Below are positions 15,388 through 22,511 of a stretch of DNA of 64,000 bases, piece after piece. Location of the stretch: the NCBI GenBank assembly GCA_963798325.1, contig CAWCSS010000001.1, forward strand, positions 1,116,001 to 1,180,000. Reading direction: 5' to 3'. Positions within the stretch are counted from its first letter, which is position 1, and the number at the start of each line of letters is the position of its first letter. This DNA comes from Solirubrobacter sp963798325 (GTDB lineage Bacteria > Actinomycetota > Thermoleophilia > Solirubrobacterales > Solirubrobacteraceae). A program made the translations under genes and the position numbers. A model generated the notes under the pieces. It was not told the origin of the DNA. It was given only the letters and a program-made list of their open reading frames with translations, and did no database searches.

Positions 15388-16319
15388 CGGCGCCGCTGCT
15401 CACCGGTATCGGCCTCGCGCTGCTGGCCTCGGTGGCCCTGAACGCCAGCTACCTGGTCCAGCACCTGGGCTCGCAGCACACCTTGGACATCAGCATCTTC
15501 CGGCCGATCGCCACGTTGCGCAGCCTGCTCGCCTCACGGCTGTGGCTGCTCGGCACCGTCGCCGGACTGACGGGCTGGGGTCTGCATGTCGGTGCGCTGT
15601 CGCAGGCCCCGCTCTCACTCGTGCAGGCGTTCTCCGCCGGCGGCCTGGCGCTGGCCGTGCCCCTCGGCGCCTGGATCACGCACACGCACCTCACGCGCCG
15701 CGAGCGCGTCGCGATCATCGTGATGGGTGGCTCGCTGGCGCTGCTCGGGATCGGCGCCGGCGGCGCCGGCCTCGCGAGCGTTCCCACGGTGACGCTCGTC
15801 GCGTTCCTCGCCGTCTGCATCGTCGCCTCGACCGCACTGTCCGCGCTGCCGGCCGGGCCGCGGCGCCCGCACCTGCTCGGCGTCGCCGCGGGGACGCTCT
15901 ACGGCAGCGCCGACGTCGCCACCAAGGCCGCCACGACCGCCGCCGGCGCCGGCGGGCTCGCGCACGGCCTGTTCTCGCCCTGGGTGCTCGCCATCGCACT
16001 CGCCAGCGCCGGAGGGTTCTTCTGCCTGCAGCGAGGACTGCAGCTCGGATCGGTGCTGGCGGTGATCGCACTGATGACCGCGGTCACGAACGTGGTGGCG
16101 ATTCTCGGCGGCCTGCTGGTCTTCAGCGAGCCCCTCGGCGCCGGCGCGATCACCGGCGCGCTGCACGCGTTCGCGCTGGTGCTCGTCATCGCGGCGGCAT
16201 GGCGATTGTCCTTCGCTCAGGGACGGCTCGGCGCGGCCGAAGTCGAGCGCGAGGTCCGCAGGCCGACGACGACCCCAAGCACGAACGCCAGCCCGTGCTC
16301 AGCCCCGGTCAGGTCGTAG
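15384..16319 (+). CDS. EamA/DMT-superfamily permease-like membrane protein
   Basis: A 311-residue protein with about nine to ten TM helices: LLTGIGLALLASVALNASYLVQHLG, LWLLGTVAGLTGWGLHVGAL, LVQAFSAGGLALAVPLGAWI, VAIIVMGGSLALLGIG, then a second half with SVLAVIALMTAVTNVVAILGGLLVFSEPLG, the typical last-repeat motif of drug/metabolite transporters (the NIPA/EamA-like group). Substrate unknown. ATGA overlap with the esterase places it in the MprF-like operon, so a role in lipid or aminoacyl-lipid handling is possible. The 3' 103 bases run antisense over the end of the rhomboid-like gene. Confidence 0.82.
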   Translation: MTAPLLTGIGLALLASVALNASYLVQHLGSQHTLDISIFRPIATLRSLLASRLWLLGTVAGLTGWGLHVGALSQAPLSLVQAFSAGGLALAVPLGAWITHTHLTRRERVAIIVMGGSLALLGIGAGGAGLASVPTVTLVAFLAVCIVASTALSALPAGPRRPHLLGVAAGTLYGSADVATKAATTAAGAGGLAHGLFSPWVLAIALASAGGFFCLQRGLQLGSVLAVIALMTAVTNVVAILGGLLVFSEPLGAGAITGALHAFALVLVIAAAWRLSFAQGRLGAAEVEREVRRPTTTPSTNASPCSAPVRS

Positions 16320-16825
16320 CTCATCGGGGCGACGAGCGCGAGGATCGCGATGGCGATCGCCGCGGCGACCAGCACCGGCCACGGCTTCCACGCACGCAGG
16401 GCCGCCCCGGTCAGCGCCCCGAGCGTGCCGGCCAGCACGCACGAGATTCCATAGTCGGGCTCGTCGACCACGTGGTCGACGTCTCCGCGCTCGACGAGCC
16501 AGAGCACGGCGACCCCCAGGTACGCGATGACCGTCGCCACGACGTGGCCGGCGAACGCCGCGCGCCAGAACAACCCCGGGCCGAAGAGCACCAGTACGGC
16601 GACGACGGCGGCCGTTGTCAGGGCGAGTTGCGCCACCGGTTCGCCGGCGACGATGAACGCACTCGTCAGCAGCCGCCACGCGTGACCGGCGAGCACGCCG
16701 GACGGGCTGGACGCCATGTCGGCCACCCGCGGGCCGCCCCCGGCGTCGCGCGCCACCTCGAAGACGGCCACGAGCCCGAGGTACCCGATCGCCCCGCCGA
16801 TCCCGATCCAGCGCGCCAGACGCAC
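16217..16825 (-). CDS. rhomboid-like polytopic membrane protein
   Basis: About 202 residues from a GTG at 16825; the frame stays open further upstream but that part is low-complexity and Arg-rich. TM helices: WIGIGGAIGYLGLVAVF, AWRLLTSAFIV, LALTTAAVVAVLVLFGPGLFW, HVVATVIAYLGVAVLWLVE, GISCVLAGTLGALTGAAL, VLVAAAIAIAILALV and GLAFVLGVVVGL. The helix order and HAWRLLTS...DYGISCVLAG resemble rhomboid-like proteins, but the catalytic GxSG is GISC, so protease activity is uncertain. It converges with the DMT gene. Confidence 0.65.
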   Translation of the reverse strand: MRLARWIGIGGAIGYLGLVAVFEVARDAGGGPRVADMASSPSGVLAGHAWRLLTSAFIVAGEPVAQLALTTAAVVAVLVLFGPGLFWRAAFAGHVVATVIAYLGVAVLWLVERGDVDHVVDEPDYGISCVLAGTLGALTGAALRAWKPWPVLVAAAIAIAILALVAPMSYDLTGAEHGLAFVLGVVVGLRTSRSTSAAPSRP

Positions 16826-16980
16826 GCCCTGCAGGATCGCGCACGCGGGTGTGTCCGCCGTAAGCGTGGCGGCCCGGACGTCGGGTGGTCGAGGCGCAGC
16901 GCAAGTGTCGGGCGCGCGGCGACCCGAGCTCGCCGCCGACCGGGGCGTCGTCGAGGAGCGGAGCGGGAGCGTTCCGCGCG

Positions 16981-17196
16981 TCACCCGCGAGGGTCGAGCT
17001 CTTCGCCGGTCGCGTCGTCGAAGAGCAGGATCGCTCCCGCGGGGCAGGCGCGCGCGGCCGCCCGCAGTTCGGCTTCGGTGCCCGGACCGCGGAGCTCGGC
17101 GACGTCGCCGGTGACGGCGAAGACGTGCGGTGCGACGTGCTCGCAGTCGCCGTGCGCGAGGCAGGCGGCCTCGTCGATCTGGACGGAGAGGGTCAT
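16981..17196 (-). CDS. CxxHxxC-type ferredoxin (cassette 1)
   Basis: A 71-residue ferredoxin. Cluster ligands: CLAHGDC (CxxHxxC) at about residues 12-18 and a lone Cys in ARACPAGAI. This three-Cys plus His pattern is that of the [3Fe-4S] or His-substituted [4Fe-4S] ferredoxins that serve actinobacterial P450s. AGGAGG lies 4 bases before the ATG. It starts inside the stop of the FAD reductase gene (ATGA) and ends the cassette. It should accept electrons from that reductase and pass them to an unknown oxidase or to the adjacent ferric-reductase-like membrane protein; there is no P450 in the window. Confidence 0.92.
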   Translation of the reverse strand: MTLSVQIDEAACLAHGDCEHVAPHVFAVTGDVAELRGPGTEAELRAAARACPAGAILLFDDATGEELDPRG

Positions 17197-18224
17197 ACGG
17201 CCTCCTGGATGGGGGTGTCGATGGAGCGCCGGGCGTCGCGGAGCGCGCCCGGACGGTCGATGAGGACGACGGCGGCGACACGGCCGCGTCGCGAGTAGGT
17301 CAGGACCGAGGCGTCGGTGCCCGTCTGCGGGCGGACGGCGCGCGTGTCGCCGACGCGCTGGATCCGGACGCCATGCTGGTCGGACCAGACGAGCGGTGGG
17401 ACGTCCGCGCGGGCGGGAAGCCCGAGCATCGCGCGCGCGGCGGCGGCGCCACCGCGCGCCGCGGCCTCCCAGTGGGCCTGGCCGCTCGCGTCGCCGGCGA
17501 TGAAGACGTTCGGTGCCGTGTAGCCGCCGGTCCACGCGGTGTCAGGGCGTACGCCGATCGCCACGAGGAAGCAGTCGGCCTCGACGGTCGTGCCGTCATC
17601 GAGCCGCACCGCGTCCGCGCTCGCCGCCGTGAGCCGGCGGCCGAGGCGCAGGGTGACGCCCGCCGCCTCGTGCAGGCGACGCAGGTGGTGGCCGCCGCCG
17701 GGGCCCATGAGCCTGTCGAACGGGGCCTCATCGGCGTCGATCAGCGTCGCGGCGACGCCGCGGGCGCGAGCGGCCGAGGCGACCTCCTGGCCGATCAGAC
17801 CGGCCCCGACGATCGCGATGTGCCGGCTGGTGGCCAGGGCGGCGTCGAGTGCCACGGCGTCGTCGAGCGTGCGCAGGGTATGGGCGTGCGAGAGGCCGGG
17901 GAGCTCGATGGCGCGGGCGCCGGTCGCGACCAGCAGGCGGTCATACGGCAGCCGGTCTCCCGTGTCGAGCTGAAGGTGCTCTCCGAGGCCCGTGGCGCGC
18001 ACCCCGGTCCAGAGTTCGACGTCGTGCTCGGCGTGCCAGGCGCGCGGACGCAGGGAAAGGTCCGGGCGCTCGCCCGCCAGCAGCGCCTTCGAGAGCGGCG
18101 GGCGGTCGTAGGGCGCGTGCGGCTCGGCGCCGATCATCGTGATCGGGCCGTCGTGGCCGCTCGCGCGCAGGGTTTCGGCGCAGCGCTGGGACGCGAGCCC
18201 CGCGCCGACGAGGACGATCCTCAT
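17193..18224 (-). CDS. FAD-dependent NAD(P)H:ferredoxin reductase (pyridine nucleotide-disulphide fold)
   Basis: A 343-residue flavoprotein. The FAD-binding loop is RIVLVGAGLASQRCAETLRASG at the N-terminus, then APYDRPPLSKALLAG (ferredoxin-reductase hallmark), LLVATGARA, the NAD(P)H loop HIAIVGAGLIGQEVASAAR, and FIAGDASGQ binding the flavin ribityl. The C-terminal domain is shorter than in typical 400-residue putidaredoxin-reductase-like enzymes. It should oxidise NAD(P)H and reduce the ferredoxin encoded immediately downstream. Both ends overlap the neighbours by 4 bases. Confidence 0.92.
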   Translation of the reverse strand: MRIVLVGAGLASQRCAETLRASGHDGPITMIGAEPHAPYDRPPLSKALLAGERPDLSLRPRAWHAEHDVELWTGVRATGLGEHLQLDTGDRLPYDRLLVATGARAIELPGLSHAHTLRTLDDAVALDAALATSRHIAIVGAGLIGQEVASAARARGVAATLIDADEAPFDRLMGPGGGHHLRRLHEAAGVTLRLGRRLTAASADAVRLDDGTTVEADCFLVAIGVRPDTAWTGGYTAPNVFIAGDASGQAHWEAAARGGAAAARAMLGLPARADVPPLVWSDQHGVRIQRVGDTRAVRPQTGTDASVLTYSRRGRVAAVVLIDRPGALRDARRSIDTPIQEAV

Positions 18225-18778
18225 GCGATCGCTCCCACCGGGCGACGGGCGGGCTTCCTGCCCAGGCGCTTGACGAGCAGGCCGGTGGCGACGACCGCCG
18301 TGCCGAGCATGAACGCCCGCAGCCACAGCGAGCCGGCGTCCGTCCCCGCGCCGAGTGTGTGGATCAGCCCGAGCACGTAGACGACCGGGGTCGCGCGGTG
18401 CAGTTTGCGCCAGCGCTTGCCGCCGATGCGGCGGCGGGCGTAGAACGAGAGGCCGAGGAACGCCGCGAGGTAGCCGCCGACGATGCCGGCGGCGACGAAC
18501 GCGGGTCGGTAGCCGATCGCGAACGGGACGGCGATCCCCGCCAGGCCCGGCTTGAGGAACGCGTCGCCGAGCAGGGTCGCGCCGTGGATGGCGATGGCGA
18601 TCAGGCCGCCGAGCGCGGTGTGCTCGTGGAACGCGACGAGCGCGCGGCGCCGGGCCGGCGGGCCGGCGAGGCCGGCGGCGAGCGTGAGCCCGATCAGCAC
18701 GGAGGCGGCGACGAGCACGAGCGCGACGATCCCGGCTGAGCGGCTCAGCAGCCACCAGATGTGGTCGCCGGGGTTCAT
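18221..18778 (-). CDS. ferric-reductase-like haem b membrane protein (cassette 1)
   Basis: A 185-residue membrane protein with about five to six TM helices: IWWLLSRSAGIVALVLVAASVLIGLTLAAG, HTALGGLIAIAIHGATLLGD, FVAAGIVGGYLAAFLGLSFY, PVVYVLGLIHTLGAG and AFMLGTAVVATGLLV. The His residues in FHEHTALGG, AIHGATL, LHRATPV and LIHTLG are placed as axial ligands of two b haems in the ferric reductase/MsrQ/NOX transmembrane domain. There is no cytosolic flavin domain, so electrons should come from the reductase and ferredoxin encoded next to it. ATGA overlaps on both sides. Confidence 0.88.
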   Translation of the reverse strand: MNPGDHIWWLLSRSAGIVALVLVAASVLIGLTLAAGLAGPPARRRALVAFHEHTALGGLIAIAIHGATLLGDAFLKPGLAGIAVPFAIGYRPAFVAAGIVGGYLAAFLGLSFYARRRIGGKRWRKLHRATPVVYVLGLIHTLGAGTDAGSLWLRAFMLGTAVVATGLLVKRLGRKPARRPVGAIA

Positions 18779-19686
18779 GCCGTCACCGCGAGGCGGACGA
18801 CGGTCCGCGGGCGCAGGGGTCCGAGCAGTTCGACCTCGCCGTCGTCGCGCACCACGAGCCCGCCGTGGCGGCGGAGCCAGCGCGCGGCGCCGGTCGGCCC
18901 GCTCAGCAGCGCGGCCTTGGCCAGGACCTCGGCCTCCAGAGCCGTCGGCGCGAGCGCCGTGGCGGAGATCAGGCCCGTCCACGCCGGGCGGCCGGTGCTC
19001 GGGTCCAGCAGGTGATGACGGGGGGTGCCGTCGGGTGCGAGCCACAGCCGCGTGTCGATTCCCGACGTGGCCACCGCGCCGTCGGAGACGCTGAGGACGT
19101 GCGCGGTCTCGCCCGTCAGGGGGTGACGGACGTCGATCGCGAACGCCTCACCGGCGCTGACGCGCAGGTCGCCGCCGCAATCGACGGCCCAGCGACCTTC
19201 GAGACCGGCGGCGAGGAGGTCGGCGGCGAGGCCCTTGCCCGTCCCGCCGGTGTCCAGGCGCAGGCCCGCCGGCCGGTGGACCGAGGTCGCACCCAGCCGG
19301 ACCGTGCGCCAGGCCGCGCCGCCTTCCGGGCGCGCGGGCCGGCGCTGCGGCGCGTGCGCGAGCGCCGCGGCCAGCTCCAGTTCGGGTGCGCGACGGGTGC
19401 GGTCGTAGCCCGCCGCCTCCAGCGGCCCGACGAGTGTGGGATCGACGAGCCCGTCGGTCATCACGGCGGCCCGCAGGCCCGCGGCGACCGCCACGCGCAG
19501 CAGCGGGGAGACCGCCACCTCCGTCTCGGGTGAGGCGTTGAGCCGCGACAGCTCACTGTCCGGCCGGAACCGGCTCAGCGCGCGATCGAAGCGCTCGACG
19601 AAGTCGCGGCAGCGCGCGGCGGTGGCGTCGTCGGGCACGAGCAGGCGGACGTCGGTGCCCATGCAGTCGAAGACCAGGTCGGTCAT
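18775..19686 (-). CDS. apbE: ApbE-like FAD:protein FMN transferase (cassette 1)
   Basis: A 303-residue ApbE. Visible: FDRALSRFRPDSELSRLNAS, LDTGGTGKGLAADLLAAGLEGRWAVDCGGDLRVS, VATSGIDTR and HHLLDPSTGRPAWTGLISATALAPTALEAEVLAKAAL, the last holding the His and Asp that bind Mg and FAD. The family attaches FMN by a phosphodiester bond to a Thr/Ser of partner proteins outside the membrane. No N-terminal lipobox or clear signal peptide is visible. Overlap with both neighbours puts it in the operon. No protein in the cassette shows a canonical FMN-acceptor motif, so its substrate is unknown. Confidence 0.92.
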   Translation of the reverse strand: MTDLVFDCMGTDVRLLVPDDATAARCRDFVERFDRALSRFRPDSELSRLNASPETEVAVSPLLRVAVAAGLRAAVMTDGLVDPTLVGPLEAAGYDRTRRAPELELAAALAHAPQRRPARPEGGAAWRTVRLGATSVHRPAGLRLDTGGTGKGLAADLLAAGLEGRWAVDCGGDLRVSAGEAFAIDVRHPLTGETAHVLSVSDGAVATSGIDTRLWLAPDGTPRHHLLDPSTGRPAWTGLISATALAPTALEAEVLAKAALLSGPTGAARWLRRHGGLVVRDDGEVELLGPLRPRTVVRLAVTA

Positions 19687-20132
19687 GACGACTTGGTGGT
19701 CAGCGGTGCCGGGGCGGGAGCGCGGCGCGGAGCGGGAGCGGCCGGTGCCGGGGCTGGGGCCGGGCGGACGACGGGCGCACGCGCGGCTGGGGCGTATACC
19801 GGTGGCGCGGACACCGGGACCGCGGCGCGCTCGACGCGCGGGCGCTCCTCGATGACCTTGGTGATGATCACGCGCCGGATCAGGATCTTGCGAGGGGGCG
19901 GAGTCGCCCGCGGGCTGGTCGTGGTGGCGGCCAGCACCTGCGGCGCGGCCGCACCCAGGGCGGGATCGGCACCGGCGCGCATCTGGAAGGCGAGCAGGGT
20001 GGTCACCGCCAGAAACAGGGCGAGCGAGCAGGCGATGACGGCGAACGGGCCGGGCTTGCGGATCGGCTCCCGGCGCGGAACGCGGGGCGGCTTGGCCGTC
20101 GGTGCGCCCGGGTCCGGGCGGTGATCAGTCAT
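19683..20132 (-). CDS. Pro/Ala-rich single-pass membrane protein (cassette 1)
   Basis: A 149-residue protein. A basic cytosolic head (PRVPRREPIRKPG) is followed by one TM helix (FAVIACSLALFLAVTTLLAFQM) and a long extracytoplasmic part. The middle is IRRVIITKVIEERPRV and the end is a Pro/Ala repeat region (APAPAPAAPAPRRAPAPAPL) that could cross the cell wall. No enzymatic motif. It begins 8 bases inside the end of the His/Asp-rich secreted gene and its stop overlaps the apbE start. The operon position suggests a structural or anchoring subunit of the redox cassette. Confidence 0.78.
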   Translation of the reverse strand: MTDHRPDPGAPTAKPPRVPRREPIRKPGPFAVIACSLALFLAVTTLLAFQMRAGADPALGAAAPQVLAATTTSPRATPPPRKILIRRVIITKVIEERPRVERAAVPVSAPPVYAPAARAPVVRPAPAPAPAAPAPRRAPAPAPLTTKSS

Positions 20133-20565
20133 CGTCGCCGCCGTGGTCGTCCTCGTGGCCGGAGTCGTCGCCGCCGTGGCCATGGCCAGAGTCCTCGCCA
20201 TGGTCGTCGTCGCGGCGGTGTCCGGAGTCGTCGCGATAGGCCGCGCGCGTGGTGGTCACGGCCACGGGCGCCGGAGCGACCGGGGCGGGCGGGGCGGGCG
20301 CCGCGGCGGGCGCCGGCGCCGTGGACGACGACGGCCGCGCACCGGCGTCCGACTTGCGGTGACGAACGACGTGAATCGTGCGGTGGATCGTCTTGGTCCG
20401 CACCTCGATGGTCGGGGTGGCGACCGGTTGCGCGGCGGTGGAGGCGACGGGCGCCGCGACCGCGGCCGACGCGGGGCGCGGAGTCGACGAGGGCAGTGTG
20501 AGTGCGGCCACCGCGCCGCCTCCGAGAGCGGAGACGACGGCGACGGCGGGCATGCGCAGGTTCAT
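20125..20565 (-). CDS. secreted or anchored protein with His/Asp/Gly-rich metal-binding tail
   Basis: A 146-residue protein, first gene of cassette 1. An N-terminal hydrophobic stretch (PAVAVVSALGGGAVAALTLP) looks like a signal or anchor. Then come TKTIHRTIHVVRHRK, a Pro/Ala linker, and a C-terminal tail of about 35 residues made almost wholly of Asp, His, Gly, Ser and Glu (DSGHGHGGDDSGHEDDHGG). Such tails chelate Zn, Ni, Cu or Fe. Next to a ferric-reductase-like protein, a role in presenting or storing metal at the surface is possible but unproven. Confidence 0.75.
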   Translation of the reverse strand: MNLRMPAVAVVSALGGGAVAALTLPSSTPRPASAAVAAPVASTAAQPVATPTIEVRTKTIHRTIHVVRHRKSDAGARPSSSTAPAPAAAPAPPAPVAPAPVAVTTTRAAYRDDSGHRRDDDHGEDSGHGHGGDDSGHEDDHGGDDD

Positions 20566-20645
20566 GCCATCAGCATCGGCTCCGAGCGCCCAAGCCTCCC
20601 CTAGGCCTGGGGAAAGCTTTGGCAAAACCCTGGGGACGCGCGCGC

Positions 20646-22013
20646 CTACTCGGGACGAGCGGGTGGCGCGAAGCGGACGCGGATCTGGGCTCCGCCGCCG
20701 GGTGCGTTCGCCGCCTCGACGCTGCCGCCGTGCGCCTCTGCGGCCTGGCGGACGATCGCGAGCCCGAGGCCGGAGCCGGGCGTTCCGCGAGCGTGATCGG
20801 CGCGGTAGAAGCGCTCGAAGATGTGCTCGAGGTCGCCGGGCGCGAACCCGGGGCCGTGGTCGCGCACCGTCAGCGCGCCGTCGTGCAGCGCGAGGTCGAT
20901 CACGCCGCCTTCGGGACTCCATTTGATCGCGTTGTCGAGCAGGTTCGAGACCGCGCGCTGCACGCGGTCGGGCTCGCCGCGGACGAGCGTGGGCTCGAGC
21001 TGCGCGCGGATCTCGACGTTCACGCCGCGGCGCCCGTCGGCTCGCCGCACCAGCGCGTCCACGATCCGATCGACGCGGACGTCGTCCAGGGCGCGTCCGG
21101 GCTTGCTCCCGCGGGCCAGCTCGACGACGTCGCCGACGAGCGCGGTGAGCTCGTCGAGCTCGGTCAGGATGTCGCTGCGCAGCGCGGCGCGCTCGTCCTC
21201 CGGGAGCCGATCGGCGTCTTCGAGCGTCTGGATGTTCGCGCGCAGGCTCGCGAGCGGGGTGCGCAGCTCGTGGCTGGCGTCGGCGACGAGGTGGCGTTGC
21301 GCCTCGACCGAGCGCTCGAGCGCGTCGAGCGTCGCGTTGAAGCTGCGCGCCAGCCGGGCGAGCTCGTCGTCGCCGGTCGCGGCGATGCGCTCCGAAGGTT
21401 CGGGGTTGCCCGCGATCTCCTCCGTGCGGCGGGTGAACCGCCGGACCGGCGCGAGCGCCGCGCGCGCCACGAGGGCGCCGATCCCGGCGGCGAGGGCGAT
21501 CCCGGCGGCCGCAACGATCGCGAGGACGATCAGGATGTCACGCAGCGAGTGGTCGACCTCGGTGAGCGGCCGCGCGACCTGGACCGCGCCTCGCCCGGAC
21601 CCGAGCGCGCGGGTGAGCACGCGGACGTGGATGCCCGCCACCCGCGTGCTGGAGAGCGTCTCGCCGGAGCCCGACCGCGCGATCGTCCGGGCCTCCCCGG
21701 AGACCGGCAGCGCGGTCGTGGCCCCGTCGGGTCGCACCACCGTGCCGTCGGCGCAGACGATCTGCGTGTAGCCCTCCGCCCCGCCGAAGCGTGCGTCGTC
21801 GCGATCGGCGGGCGCCGGGAACGCGCGGTCGTCGTTGTCGCATGGTCGCTCGTGGCCGCGTTCGATGAGCTCGTGGGCCCGCGCTCGGAGCGCGTCGTCG
21901 ATCTGCTCGTGCAGCTGCGCCCTGACGGCGACGAAGATCGCCGCCGCGGCGATCAGCACCGTGACCAGGACGGCGAGCCCGGCGACGCCCGCGATCCGGT
22001 GGCGCAGGGTCAC
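20646..22013 (-). CDS. sensor histidine kinase
   Basis: A 455-residue intact kinase starting at GTG 22013, which overlaps the stop of the damaged response regulator (GTGA). TM1 is IAGVAGLAVLVTVLIAAAAIFVAV; the extracytoplasmic sensor has CADGTVVRPDGATTALPV; TM2 is ILIVLAIVAAAGIALAAGIGALVA. Then HAMP, the H-box HLVADASHELRTPLASLRANIQ, the N-box NLLDNAIKWSPEGG and the G-boxes DHGPGFAPGD and GTPGSGLGLAIVRQAAEAHGG. This is a PrrB/MprB-like actinobacterial kinase. It lies between the two redox cassettes and probably sensed a signal relevant to them. Confidence 0.94.
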   Translation of the reverse strand: MTLRHRIAGVAGLAVLVTVLIAAAAIFVAVRAQLHEQIDDALRARAHELIERGHERPCDNDDRAFPAPADRDDARFGGAEGYTQIVCADGTVVRPDGATTALPVSGEARTIARSGSGETLSSTRVAGIHVRVLTRALGSGRGAVQVARPLTEVDHSLRDILIVLAIVAAAGIALAAGIGALVARAALAPVRRFTRRTEEIAGNPEPSERIAATGDDELARLARSFNATLDALERSVEAQRHLVADASHELRTPLASLRANIQTLEDADRLPEDERAALRSDILTELDELTALVGDVVELARGSKPGRALDDVRVDRIVDALVRRADGRRGVNVEIRAQLEPTLVRGEPDRVQRAVSNLLDNAIKWSPEGGVIDLALHDGALTVRDHGPGFAPGDLEHIFERFYRADHARGTPGSGLGLAIVRQAAEAHGGSVEAANAPGGGAQIRVRFAPPARPE

Positions 22014-22291
22014 GGCTCGCGCAGGACGTAGCCGACGCCGTGGACCGTGCCGATCAGCGGTCGGGCGCCGAGCAACTCGAGCTTGCGTCGCAGGTAGCCG
22101 ACGTACACCGTGGCGATCGGGATCGAGGCGCAACTCCCCGAAGGCGGGCACGTCGGTCGCGGCGTCGCCGGCGGTCGTGCGGCGCAGCCGGGCCTTGAGC
22201 TTGCCGTCTCGATGTCGTACCCCGCGAGCGAGAGCGCACGCCGCAGAGCATCACGCAGGGCGCGGTCCTCATCGATGATCAGCAGGCGCAA
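22010..22291 (-). pseudogene. OmpR-type response regulator with internal deletions
   Basis: Only pieces of a normal 220-230-residue regulator remain. The first about 28 codons are the receiver start (RLLIIDEDRALRDALRRALSLAGYDIETA). A middle piece, readable in another frame, is the linker and the first strands of the DNA-binding domain (LKARLRR...FGELRLDPDR). The end, back in the first frame, is the last helix and wing (VYVGYLRRKLELLG...LIGTVHGVGYVLRE). The phospho-acceptor Asp, the Thr/Lys switch residues and the recognition helix are missing. The following kinase is intact. This is genuine decay or an assembly collapse. The TTG start at 22291 is a guess. Confidence 0.8.
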
Positions 22292-22310
22292 GGGACGTAC
22301 AGTCTGTCTC

Positions 22311-22511
22311 CTAGCGATCGACCAGCCGCAGCGCGAGCGTGGGACACGCGGCAACGGCACGGCGCGCGTGGACGAGCAGCTCCTCGGGCACCGGACCCGG
22401 GTCGAGCATCGGGTAGCCCCAGTCGTCGAGCCGGATCCGCTCGGGGAACAGCTCGGCGCACGCGCCGTGGCCCGTGCACGCGATCGGGTCCACGGTGAGG
22501 CGCAGGCTCAT
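22311..22511 (-). CDS. CxxHxxC-type ferredoxin (cassette 2)
   Basis: A 66-residue ferredoxin with CTGHGAC (CxxHxxC) at about residues 12-18 and the third Cys in VAACPTLAL, the same ligand pattern as the ferredoxin of cassette 1. The rest is acidic, as usual (LFPERIRLDDWGYPMLDPG). The ATG overlaps the stop of the NuoF-like gene, so the two are translationally coupled and are likely redox partners. The two ferredoxins differ enough to be old paralogues. Confidence 0.92.
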   Translation of the reverse strand: MSLRLTVDPIACTGHGACAELFPERIRLDDWGYPMLDPGPVPEELLVHARRAVAACPTLALRLVDR

